Shown: positions 6,013 through 11,737 of the stretch, piece by piece
How the letters are laid out: every line of letters starts with the position of its first letter
Numbering within the stretch: the first letter of the stretch is position 1
Origin: an uncultured Nitrospira sp.
GTDB taxonomy: Bacteria > Nitrospirota > Nitrospiria > Nitrospirales > Nitrospiraceae
DNA length: 11,737 bases
Assembly: GCA_946479785.1 (NCBI GenBank)
Contig: CAMLHQ010000092.1
Span: 1 to 11,737, forward strand
Reading direction: 5' to 3'
Program-made: the position numbers and the translations under genes
Notes under the pieces: generated by a model
Seen by the model: the letters and a program-made list of their open reading frames with translations, nothing else
What the model was told of the DNA's origin: nothing
Databases searched by the model: none

Positions 6013-6882
6013 TTACCCGCCAGTCGGAAGTTTCAGCACCTTCTTCAATATCCAATCCTGCATCCGATCGGGCAACCACTTGGCCATGATGGCCCGTATC
6101 TTCGCATCGGTTCCGACGAGATAACGTGTTTTTGGCCGCGGCGCGGTCAACGCATGCAGAACGGCCCGCACGACGGCATCGACGGGAATGGCCCGCTGTG
6201 CCGCCTCCTGAACAGCCTCTCTCACCCGACGCGCGGCTTCGTCATACAGCCGCTTGCCCTCAGCGGGCATATCCTTCTCGACATCCAAGGCGCTATTCAA
6301 TGATTTGTCCCAGATCGGCGTGGCGATGGCCCCTGGCTCGATGATCGATACGTCGATACCCCACGGATAGAGTTCCAACCGCAAGGCATCGGTCAACGCT
6401 TCCATGGCAAACTTGGATGCCGAGTAGGGCCCCATCATCGGTATCGTGCCTCGTCCGGCAATCGAACCCATGTTGACGATGCGTCCGTGGGCCTGGCGCA
6501 ACAACGGGAGAAAGGCCTGTGTCACGGCAATCTGGCCGATCACGTTCACCTCCAGCTGCTTCCGTAATTGTGGAAGAGGAATCACTTCCAAAGGACTGCC
6601 GATGGCGATTCCGGCGTTGTTGATCAGTCCGGCCAGCCCGGCCTCTCCCACGTGCTGCTTCACTTGCTCAGCCGCACGCTTGATCGATTCGCTGTTCGTG
6701 ACATCAAGTTGGAGCGGAATGATGGCGGCGCCTCCCTTCGCCTGAAGTGCTTCGCCGGCTCGCGGATCTCGGACCCCCGCAAACACCGTCATCCCCTGTT
6801 GCGCGCAGCCAATCGCGCACCCGGCGCCGATTCCAGTCGACGCCCCGGTGATCACGACGTATTGAGAATGCTGAAGAGTCAT
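6013..6882 (-). CDS. NAD(P)-dependent short-chain dehydrogenase/reductase (classical SDR)
   Basis: The 289-residue protein carries all classical SDR signatures. The cofactor loop TGASTGIG is at 12-19, NNAG at 88-91, Asn113, catalytic Ser140 (MGSIAG), and Tyr153 with Lys157 in YSASK. Arg38 after the second strand (AGVRD) favours NADPH, by analogy with known members. A Pro-Gly turn (IEPGAIAT, 181-188) follows the active site. The substrate is unknown; the sequence is closest in feel to the retinol/17-beta-hydroxysteroid-type SDRs, and the basic, hydrophobic C-terminal tail (about 265-286) might touch membrane. The ATG at 6882 is chosen because GGAGGGG (rc of 6890-6896) sits 7 nt upstream; an upstream extension has neither homology nor a ribosome site. 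It is divergent from ppx. Confidence 0.9.
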   Translation of the reverse strand: MTLQHSQYVVITGASTGIGAGCAIGCAQQGMTVFAGVRDPRAGEALQAKGGAAIIPLQLDVTNSESIKRAAEQVKQHVGEAGLAGLINNAGIAIGSPLEVIPLPQLRKQLEVNVIGQIAVTQAFLPLLRQAHGRIVNMGSIAGRGTIPMMGPYSASKFAMEALTDALRLELYPWGIDVSIIEPGAIATPIWDKSLNSALDVEKDMPAEGKRLYDEAARRVREAVQEAAQRAIPVDAVVRAVLHALTAPRPKTRYLVGTDAKIRAIMAKWLPDRMQDWILKKVLKLPTGG

Positions 6883-6908
6883 CTCAGGTCCCCTCCGAAT
6901 CCCGGCGG

Positions 6909-6936
6909 ATTGTAACAGAAACTTAACATTCGTCAC
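6909..6936 (-). promoter_or_regulatory. Candidate promoter of the SDR gene
   Basis: On the minus strand GTGACG (6936-6931), a 16-nt spacer and TACAAT (6914-6909) make a reasonable promoter, giving a leader of about 20 nt that contains the GGAGGGG ribosome site. Its -35 lies 1 bp from that of the ppx promoter. Confidence 0.5.
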
Positions 6937-6937
6937 C

Positions 6938-6966
6938 TTGACAGGCCTCGCGGCCTTCATTATGGT
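6938..6966 (+). promoter_or_regulatory. Candidate promoter of the ppx operon
   Basis: Consensus TTGACA (6938-6943), a 17-nt spacer and TATGGT (6961-6966, four of six) would start transcription near 6973, leaving a 5' leader of about 64 nt before the ATG at 7037. Confidence 0.55.
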
Positions 6967-7036
6967 CTGGCGTTCCACTAGAATACCTTCTGACATGATC
7001 CTGTTTGCGCATTGAACTGCGGCAGCGGTCGTCTGT

Positions 7037-8587
7037 ATGTCGAAAATCGCCGTCATTGATATCGGCACCAACTCCATTCACATGGTTCTCGCCGAGGTCT
7101 TGCCGGACTTCAGCTATAAGATCCTCGACCGCTTCAAAGACATGGCGAGGCTCGGCAACGGCACCTTCGCCACACAACGTCTTTCCGAGGATGCCATAGC
7201 CAGGGGGCTTAGTGTCATTCGGCATTTGGTCACTCTCGCAAGGAACAAAGGCTATGACCGCATTATCGCCGTCGCGACCAGCGCCGTTCGTGAAGCCAAA
7301 AACGGCGGCGACTTCATCGACCTCGTCGCAGAACAGATCGGTCTCACCGTCCGCGTGATCAGCGGCGCGGAGGAAGCCCGGCTCATTTTCTTGGGCATCA
7401 AGAATAGCGTACCGATGACCGAGCAACCGGCCCTCGCCGTCGATGTCGGCGGCGGATCTGTCGAGCTCATGGCCGGCAATCGCGATCAATTGCTCCATGC
7501 CAAGAGCCTCAAGCTCGGCGCGATTAGACTTGCCGATCAGTTCCTCAAGCGGACTCCACCATCGGACAATATGCTGCAGTCGTTGGAAGAACTCGTGACC
7601 GACCAATTGCAGCGAACCCTCGATTCGTTCAAGACCAAGCGCTTCGACAGCCTGATTGCCACCTCCGGTATGGCGGGCAATCTGGCGGAAGTGATTCACC
7701 TGAAACGGACGGGCCGCCCGTTACCGCAACTGAACCTTGCCACGGTCTCGCTGAAAGATGTGAAAGAAATCGAGCAGGATCTGCGGCATTCGACGATCAA
7801 GCAGCGCCTCGCCATTCCCGGGTTAGACCCCAAACGCGTCGATACCCTGTTTCCTGCGACTATCGTCCTTCGACGCCTCATGGAATTGTCCGGACGGGAC
7901 GAGCTCATCCTTTGTGACAAAGCGATCCGGGAAGGCGTGATCTACGACTTCATCGTGCGCCACCGCGAACGGCTCAAGGCCGAGGTCGAAGTTCCCGATC
8001 TCCGGCGCCGCAACGTGCTCGCGCTGGCCCGCCGCTGCCAAGCCCCCGAAGTACATAGCCTGCATGTCGCGAGTCTCGCGCTCCGGTTGTTCGACCAAAC
8101 CAAACGCCTGCACAACTTAGGCGCAACCGAGCGCGATTGGCTGGAGTATGCCGCGATCCTGCACGACATCGGCTATCTCATCCATGAGCGCCAACACCAC
8201 AAGCATGCCTACTATCTCATTACTCACAGTGAATTGGGCGGTCTCTCGGGCGACGAGATCCAGGTCATCGCCAATATTGCGCGCTACCATCGGCGGGCGC
8301 TTCCGCAGAGCAAGCATGATGGATTCGATGCCCTATCTCCCAAGTTGCAACGAGTCACCCGCATCCTATCCGCCCTGCTTCGTATTGCCGATGGCCTTGA
8401 TCGCACGCACTTTTCGGTCGTCCGGACACTGGACGTCAAGGTGGGAGCCACCATTAAAATTATCGCCTATGTCACCGGCGACGCGCAGCTGGAAGCCTGG
8501 GCGGCCAAGGGACGCTCCGACCTATTTGAACGGGTCTTCCGCCGTCGGGTACAATTTACCCTCCGGAGCCAAGAGGACGTGGCATGA
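7037..8587 (+). CDS. ppx: Exopolyphosphatase / guanosine pentaphosphatase (Ppx/GppA) with C-terminal HD domain
   Basis: The 516-residue protein is full length for the long Ppx/GppA type (E. coli Ppx is 513). The actin-like ATPase-fold half has DIGTNS at 8-13, SGAEEA at 109-114 (Glu113 or its neighbour as catalytic base) and DVGGGS at 136-141. The C-terminal part, about 325-510, is an HD-type helical domain with His343, the His376-Asp377 pair in LHDIG and Asp455 in ADGLD as metal-site candidates. Such enzymes remove terminal phosphate from polyphosphate and convert pppGpp to ppGpp; the sequence alone does not separate these. The stop overlaps the next ATG by 4 nt (ATGA), so translation of the kinase-like genes is probably coupled to it. 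No strong Shine-Dalgarno precedes the start. Confidence 0.92.
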   Translation: MSKIAVIDIGTNSIHMVLAEVLPDFSYKILDRFKDMARLGNGTFATQRLSEDAIARGLSVIRHLVTLARNKGYDRIIAVATSAVREAKNGGDFIDLVAEQIGLTVRVISGAEEARLIFLGIKNSVPMTEQPALAVDVGGGSVELMAGNRDQLLHAKSLKLGAIRLADQFLKRTPPSDNMLQSLEELVTDQLQRTLDSFKTKRFDSLIATSGMAGNLAEVIHLKRTGRPLPQLNLATVSLKDVKEIEQDLRHSTIKQRLAIPGLDPKRVDTLFPATIVLRRLMELSGRDELILCDKAIREGVIYDFIVRHRERLKAEVEVPDLRRRNVLALARRCQAPEVHSLHVASLALRLFDQTKRLHNLGATERDWLEYAAILHDIGYLIHERQHHKHAYYLITHSELGGLSGDEIQVIANIARYHRRALPQSKHDGFDALSPKLQRVTRILSALLRIADGLDRTHFSVVRTLDVKVGATIKIIAYVTGDAQLEAWAAKGRSDLFERVFRRRVQFTLRSQEDVA

Positions 8588-9336
8588 GCGAACAACAGCA
8601 GTCGCAGAGCACCGCACCGCACCCCTACCCCGGCAAATTGATCATTGTGGAGGGCATCGACGGGTCCGGCAAAAGCACCCAACTGCTCCTGTTGCACAAG
8701 TGGTTGGAAGCGAAGGGCCACAAGGTGTTCTTCACCGAGTGGAACTCGTCGGAATTGGTCAAGGACACGACCAAACGGGGCAAGAAGAACAAGAGCCTGA
8801 CCCCCACCACGTTCAGCCTGCTTCATGCCACCGACTTCGCCAGCCGGCTCTACCACGAGATCTTGCCGCCGCTGAAAGCCGGCATGCTGGTCCTCGCCGA
8901 CCGCTACATGTATACGGCCTTTGCGCGCGACGTGGTCCGCGGTGTATCGCCCGAATGGGTCCGCAAGCTCTACAGCTTTGCCATCAAGCCGGACATGGCC
9001 TTTTACTTCAAAGTGCCGATCGAGGTCGCCATCTCGCGACTGCTTGGCGGGACGCGTGGACAGTTTAAATACTACGAAGCCGGCATGGACATGAACCTGA
9101 GCCAGGATGTAACGGAAAGCTTTCGCATCTTCCAATCGCGCATCCTGGCGCAATACGACAAGATCGTGGATGAATATCAACTCATCACCTTGGACGCGAC
9201 GAAGAACATCACCCAGCAGCAAGAGGCGATGCGGCGTCTCGTCGACGAAGCGCTGAAAGACTACAAACCCAGACGGGGGACCCATGGGCGACGCTCATTA
9301 TTTTGGCGACGGTTTGACATACCTAAATCCGAGTGA
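8584..9336 (+). CDS. Thymidylate kinase-like P-loop protein, copy 1 (intact Walker A)
   Basis: The 250-residue protein has the thymidylate kinase fold landmarks. Walker A GIDGSGKST is at 24-32, the DRY motif at 106-108 (LADRYMYTAFARD), a KPD turn at 135-137 before a strand, and the YYEAGMD stretch at 163-169. It is longer than typical dTMP kinases (about 205-215), with a 16-residue polar N-terminal extension and a basic tail. The TREPGGT-type loop that contacts dTMP is absent; the matching region reads FFTEWNSSELVKDTTKRG (49-66). The substrate may therefore not be dTMP. It starts inside the ppx stop codon, and its own last 17 codons are overlapped by the second copy. An NMP-type phosphotransfer role tied to polyphosphate metabolism is inference. 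Confidence 0.85.
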   Translation: MSEQQQSQSTAPHPYPGKLIIVEGIDGSGKSTQLLLLHKWLEAKGHKVFFTEWNSSELVKDTTKRGKKNKSLTPTTFSLLHATDFASRLYHEILPPLKAGMLVLADRYMYTAFARDVVRGVSPEWVRKLYSFAIKPDMAFYFKVPIEVAISRLLGGTRGQFKYYEAGMDMNLSQDVTESFRIFQSRILAQYDKIVDEYQLITLDATKNITQQQEAMRRLVDEALKDYKPRRGTHGRRSLFWRRFDIPKSE

Positions 9337-10030
9337 CCTCAAAGGCAAGCTGATCGCCATCGAGGGCACCGACGGAGTCGGCCGCTCCACCCACATCGAG
9401 ATGTTGCAGGAGTGGCTAGAAGTGCAGGGCTATGGCGTCATCACGACCGGATGGACCAGATCCAATCTCATGTCCAAGACGATCGAAGTGGCCAAGGAAG
9501 GCAATATCATCGATCGCTGGTCGTTGAGCCTGCTCTACGCCACCGATTTTGCCGATCGCTTGGAACACCAAATCATACCGGCGCTGCGATCGGGCTTCAT
9601 CGTGCTGGCCGACCGCTATATCTATACCGCGTTCGCCCGCGATTTCGTCCGCAGCAACGACCGCAAGTGGATCAGAGACGTCTTCGGGTTCGCCCTCGTG
9701 CCGGACCTCGTCTGTTATTTGCGTATCGACGTCGAAACGCTCGTCTTGCGTGTCATCGAAACAAAAGCGATGAATTACTGGGAGTCCGGCATGGACTTGC
9801 GGCTGGGCAACGATCTCTACGACAGCTTCAAGAAGTACCAATCGTTGCTGATCGAGGAATTCGACAAAATGACCGATGAATTCAAGTTCGAAGTGGTGGA
9901 TGCCAGAAAATCGCTGGAGGAGATTCAAGAAGAGCTGCGGTCCAAAATCCAACAGCTCCTCACCGAGGAAGGACTCGCCAGAATTCCAACCCAAGCCGCA
10001 TCAGCAGGATCGGAACCCACCAAAACCTAG
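9284..10030 (+). CDS. Thymidylate kinase-like protein, copy 2 (Walker A Lys replaced by Arg)
   Basis: This 248-residue paralogue follows copy 1 and aligns with it from Lys20 onward (KGKLIAIEGTDG). It shares the LADRYxYTAFARD block (residues 108-120), a VPD turn at 139-141, and YWESGMD at 165-171. The P-loop reads GTDGVGRST (28-36): the Lys that binds phosphates in Walker A is Arg34, coded by CGC at 9383-9385. It also lacks the REPG dTMP loop. Catalysis is doubtful, and a degenerate partner in a heterodimer is a good explanation, since thymidylate kinases dimerise. The ATG at 9284 has a GGGGGA ribosome site (9276-9281) and sits 53 nt inside copy 1; a TTG at 9314 is a weaker alternative. The acidic helical tail (210-230) ends in a disordered Ala/Ser/Pro stretch. 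Confidence 0.85.
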   Translation: MGDAHYFGDGLTYLNPSDLKGKLIAIEGTDGVGRSTHIEMLQEWLEVQGYGVITTGWTRSNLMSKTIEVAKEGNIIDRWSLSLLYATDFADRLEHQIIPALRSGFIVLADRYIYTAFARDFVRSNDRKWIRDVFGFALVPDLVCYLRIDVETLVLRVIETKAMNYWESGMDLRLGNDLYDSFKKYQSLLIEEFDKMTDEFKFEVVDARKSLEEIQEELRSKIQQLLTEEGLARIPTQAASAGSEPTKT

Positions 10031-10056
10031 GCCGGACACCAACCTTTCTTTGCCCT

Positions 10057-10097
10057 TACGAGCACCGCCTTATATGCTCCTTCCAAGCTTGCTCGTA
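10057..10097. repeat. Inverted repeat beside repeat B, probably a partial copy
   Basis: TACGAGCA (10057-10064) and TGCTCGTA (10090-10097) are perfect 8-bp arms around 25 nt. ACGAGCACCGCC at 10058-10069 is identical to 10145-10156 inside repeat B, which suggests a decayed fragment of the same element. Confidence 0.45.
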
Positions 10098-10106
10098 CAT
10101 TTCTCC
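10080..10106. repeat. Copy 2 of the ~27-nt motif, left of repeat B
   Basis: It begins CTTCCAAGCTTGCTCGT, one mismatch from 3731-3747, and has a looser match to 10232-10258 in the same orientation. Together with that copy it forms direct repeats flanking the palindrome 10108-10224. Confidence 0.5.
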
Positions 10107-10107
10107 A

Positions 10108-10224
10108 GGAAGTGGCCTGGTTGATCCTCAACTGCGCGCGTCGAACGAGCACCGCCCTTAACTACAAATTCGATCAATCTTGTGTGCTGCGTTCCGCGAG
10201 CAAGAGGACAACCAGGCTACTTCC
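10108..10224. repeat. Palindromic intergenic repeat, copy B, between convergent genes
   Basis: The arms at 10108-10129 and 10204-10224 pair at all but one position plus one bulged base (outer part GGAAGTGGCCTGGTTG against CAACCAGGCTACTTCC). The enclosed 73-bp core (10131-10203) has the same conserved blocks at the same spacing as copy A: ACTGCGCGC, CGAGCAC, CGTT, CGAGCAA. It lies between the stops of the kinase-like operon (10030) and sixA (10227) and could fold on both strands, so it may serve as a bidirectional transcript end. No T-run typical of an intrinsic terminator follows. Confidence 0.75.
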
Positions 10225-10226
10225 CA

Positions 10227-10748
10227 TCACACTTCCAGCTTGGCTCGCTTCTTCCCTAACGCCCGCAACTGACCGGGCTCCATCCACCACCGCAATACCC
10301 CGCGACTGACCTTCGGCGGTGTGGGCAGTTCGATCAGGCAGGCCCCTGCCTTTTTGAACGGAAAAGCTGTCGAGGGTTTCCCTGCGAGCATGACGCTGGC
10401 AGCCATTCCCAGATGCGGCTCGTGACCGACGCAGAACACGCAGGACTCCGCAGGCAGATCGTGGAACAACGCCAGCAACTGGTCAGGCGGCGCATCAGGC
10501 AATAGCTCATCCACGCGCTGGATCACGAGCTTGACGCCCAATGACGCATGCAGCATTTCGGCCGTCTCCACGGCACGGACAAAGGGGCTTGAAAAAATAT
10601 GGGTCGGCTGGACCTCCAGCCATTTCAAACCGGATGCGACCTGCGCGACCCGCCTTGCCCCTCGCTCCGTCAAGGGTCGATCGGCATCACTGCCTTCCCA
10701 TTCGTCTCGCTCAGCCGCAATACCATGTCGAATCAAGATACAGTCCAT
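10227..10748 (-). CDS. sixA: SixA-type phosphohistidine phosphatase
   Basis: The 173-residue protein is a small histidine phosphatase of the branch with a short insert, like E. coli SixA (161 residues). The catalytic RHG motif is at 7-9 (LIRHG, nucleophile His8), SSPFVRAVETA at 53-63 supplies a phosphate-binding Arg58, and VGHEP at 107-111 supplies His109. SixA removes phosphate from histidine-containing phosphotransfer domains or PTSNtr components; the target here is unknown. The ATG at 10748 is chosen because the RHG strand starts directly after it and AGGGA precedes it; a longer frame to 10778 adds nothing conserved. It follows the ferritin-like gene by 10 nt. The last codons (Leu-Gly-Lys-Lys-Arg-Ala) coincide with repeat motif copy 3, so the C-terminal tail may derive from the repeat. 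Confidence 0.88.
   Translation of the reverse strand: MDCILIRHGIAAERDEWEGSDADRPLTERGARRVAQVASGLKWLEVQPTHIFSSPFVRAVETAEMLHASLGVKLVIQRVDELLPDAPPDQLLALFHDLPAESCVFCVGHEPHLGMAASVMLAGKPSTAFPFKKAGACLIELPTPPKVSRGVLRWWMEPGQLRALGKKRAKLEV
10232..10258. repeat. Copy 3 of the ~27-nt motif, inside the sixA 3' end
   Basis: It reads CTTCCAGCTTGGCTCG followed by CTTCTTCCCTA and matches 3731-3757 with one shifted base and one substitution near the middle. It encodes the C-terminal residues of SixA on the minus strand. Confidence 0.5.
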
Positions 10749-10758
10749 AGTCCCTGCC

Positions 10759-11349
10759 TTATGTAGAAGCGGCCTCAAACAAGCCTAGGTGAACAAACCT
10801 GGCGTGAATGGCATCCAGGATCAGCTGCCGGAGTTCCATGCGAAATGGCATCAGCGATTCCCCCTCCAGATACCGATCCACAGTCGGCGGCAACCGCCGC
10901 CACCACGCGCGTGCCGATTCTTTCGCTCCTTCAGCCGAAGTGCCTCCCTGCGCCAACACCTTCACGACTTCTTCTTCAAAAAAACGCACATGCACTTCCT
11001 CGTCGTCCAGGATCGACTGGAGGTCCGGCTGAACCTGTACCAGCAATTTGGCAAACTCGAGCCCCAGCGTCTCATAGCCATAGAGGTGGATCACCAACGC
11101 CCACCATTGGCTCGGCACACGAGGGAGCTTCTCGCGGGCATGCGACCGGACTCCAAGCCGCGCTTCGAACTCCTTGAGGTGTTGCGCCTCTTCTTCCTCA
11201 TGCCGCCGCAGAAACTGCAAGACACCAGGCGGAACCTCTTTCGCCTGCGCGGAACGAACCGACCACAAGGCCATCGCTTCGGCTTTGAGGAATCGTTCCA
11301 GCAATGCGGTCTCGCACGAAGGCGGTAACACCAGATCCATCTGCTTCAT
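10759..11349 (-). CDS. Ferritin-like diiron protein of unknown function
   Basis: The 196-residue protein is all-helical with the two Glu-x-x-His motifs of ferritin-like carboxylate-bridged diiron proteins: Glu54-Ala-Gln-His57 in helix 2 and Glu117-Glu-Val-His120 in helix 4. Glu24 in helix 1 (FLKAEAMALW) and Glu93 in helix 3 (YGYETLGLEF) complete a likely six-ligand site. The helical arrangement and size fit small ferritin-like oxidases or oxygen/iron-binding proteins; the reaction is not identifiable. Start choices are the ATG at 11349 and Met4 at 11340. The first lies 6 nt after a possible -10 and would give a leaderless message. sixA begins 10 nt after its stop, so the two are almost certainly one transcript. 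Confidence 0.8.
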   Translation of the reverse strand: MKQMDLVLPPSCETALLERFLKAEAMALWSVRSAQAKEVPPGVLQFLRRHEEEEAQHLKEFEARLGVRSHAREKLPRVPSQWWALVIHLYGYETLGLEFAKLLVQVQPDLQSILDDEEVHVRFFEEEVVKVLAQGGTSAEGAKESARAWWRRLPPTVDRYLEGESLMPFRMELRQLILDAIHARFVHLGLFEAAST

Positions 11350-11355
11350 CGCCCT

Positions 11356-11384
11356 AGTGTAACCAAACCGAGTGCAAGAACCAA
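11356..11384 (-). promoter_or_regulatory. Candidate promoter of the ferritin-like/sixA operon
   Basis: On the minus strand TTGGTT (11384-11379), a 17-nt spacer and TACACT (11361-11356) precede the ATG at 11349 by 6 nt, implying a start of transcription at the start codon. The -35 is weak. Confidence 0.4.
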
Positions 11385-11484
11385 CGGTCGTTCATCCATC
11401 ACCATAGGTCCGAATGGCCCCACAGAGTCCTTCACGCAGGCAGGCTTAAGCCAAGAAAAAGATTCATTTTTTACGGATCATTTC

Positions 11485-11501
11485 CGATTCAGACAGAATC
11501 G
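11485..11501. promoter_or_regulatory. Perfect inverted repeat, candidate activator site
   Basis: CGATTC-N5-GAATCG is a perfect dyad of 17 bp, about 133 bp upstream of the sigma-54 -24 element. That distance suits an enhancer for a sigma-54 activator. The link is inferred from position only. Confidence 0.35.
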
Positions 11502-11633
11502 ATTTCGAGCCAGAAATCAGCGGGAGAATCACAATGTCCACTCTGGTCGAACTGCAACAATGAAATGCAAAATCCCAAGCCAGCCTTGCGGTTTCAACAC
11601 ATCACGATTCAATCCAAGAACGTATCGAACGAG

Positions 11634-11649
11634 TGGCCCGTGCTTTGCA
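11634..11649 (+). promoter_or_regulatory. Sigma-54 (RpoN) promoter
   Basis: TGGCCCG (11634-11640), exactly 4 nt, then TTGCA (11645-11649) differs from the TGGCACG-N4-TTGCA consensus by one base and keeps the invariant GG and GC at the right spacing. Transcription would start near 11660, about 52 nt before the ATG at 11712. Confidence 0.65.
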
Positions 11650-11662
11650 CAAGGATTGTGCA
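11646..11662. promoter_or_regulatory. Perfect inverted repeat over the -12 element and start site
   Basis: TGCACAA-GGA-TTGTGCA is a perfect 7-bp dyad covering the -12 element and the predicted transcription start. It could be an operator for repression of the sigma-54 promoter, or coincidence of the conserved TTGCA. The rest of 11350-11711 shows an A/T-rich stretch (11455-11475) next to GGCTTAAGCC (11443-11452), and no gene. Confidence 0.4.
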
Positions 11663-11711
11663 TCAACACGGTCGAAAAAAGATGCGTTTTCTGACGTGAA
11701 AGGAGTCGGCC

Positions 11712-11737
11712 ATGGATTTCGCAATTATTCTCATCGT
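11712..11737 (+). CDS. 5' end of a gene with a hydrophobic start, cut by the right edge
   Basis: AGGAG (11701-11705) lies 6 nt before the ATG at 11712, a textbook ribosome site. The eight complete codons read MDFAIILI, which begins like a membrane segment, so a membrane or exported protein is likely. Identity cannot be judged from eight residues. The sigma-54 promoter at 11634-11649 points into this gene, which suggests regulated expression under an enhancer-binding activator. Confidence 0.6.

Noticed and set aside
6923..7699. Minus-strand frame of 258 codons opposite the start of ppx
   Set aside because: It overlaps both divergent promoters and the conserved DIGTNS region, and shows no recognisable domain.
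8148..9068. Plus-strand frame of 306 codons spanning the ppx/kinase junction
   Set aside because: A frame-shifted reading rich in Arg, Ser and Pro, without homology; it covers parts of two well-supported genes.
8467..9285. Minus-strand frame of 272 codons opposite ppx and the first kinase-like gene
   Set aside because: An antisense shadow; the opposite strand holds clear P-loop and HD motifs.
1..11737. CRISPR array, tRNA, rRNA or transposase gene
   Set aside because: There are no regularly spaced direct repeats, no cloverleaf-like conserved T-loop sequence, and no transposase-like reading frame.

Overview
The window is GC-rich, densely packed bacterial chromosome with 13 complete genes and one gene cut at each edge. 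I favour Nitrospirota, probably Nitrospira-like. The reasons are the overall look of the proteins, a chlorite dismutase-family protein, the tandem thymidylate-kinase-like pair behind ppx, and large intergenic palindromes. This is recognition from memory, not a database result. There are no rRNA, tRNA, CRISPR or transposase genes.

Left block, minus strand (2131 to 1): a secreted protein of unknown function, then cinA, then the start of thpR, which runs off the left edge. The cinA-thpR order suggests recA lies just outside. A long imperfect palindrome (124-229) sits between cinA and thpR. A compact divergent promoter region (2132-2270) separates this block from a plus-strand chlorite dismutase-family gene. 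That gene keeps the coproheme-decarboxylase tyrosine and lacks the chlorite dismutase arginine. A strong intrinsic terminator follows it and almost touches the start codon of a polytopic membrane protein (3070-3729).

Middle: 3730-4084 has no clear gene. It holds a structured palindromic repeat and a possible small glycine-rich membrane ORF on the minus strand. A two-gene unit of unknown function follows (4085-5497), then a secreted OB-fold-like protein (5579-5986) that may be read from a leaderless mRNA. A convergent short-chain dehydrogenase (6882-6013) shares a divergent promoter region with the next operon.

Right block: ppx/gppA (7037-8587) overlaps a thymidylate-kinase-like gene by 4 nt, which overlaps a second such gene by 53 nt. 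The second copy has Arg in place of the Walker A Lys, and neither has the classical dTMP-binding REPG motif. This suggests an active/degenerate kinase pair working with an exopolyphosphatase. A second palindromic repeat (10108-10224) of the same family as the middle one lies between this operon and the convergent pair sixA and ferritin-like diiron gene (minus strand). The last 360 bp carries a near-consensus sigma-54 promoter, two perfect short inverted repeats, and the first codons of a plus-strand gene with a hydrophobic start.

The two signals I find most interesting are the ppx plus twin kinase-like operon, and the repeat family whose arms differ between copies yet stay complementary.
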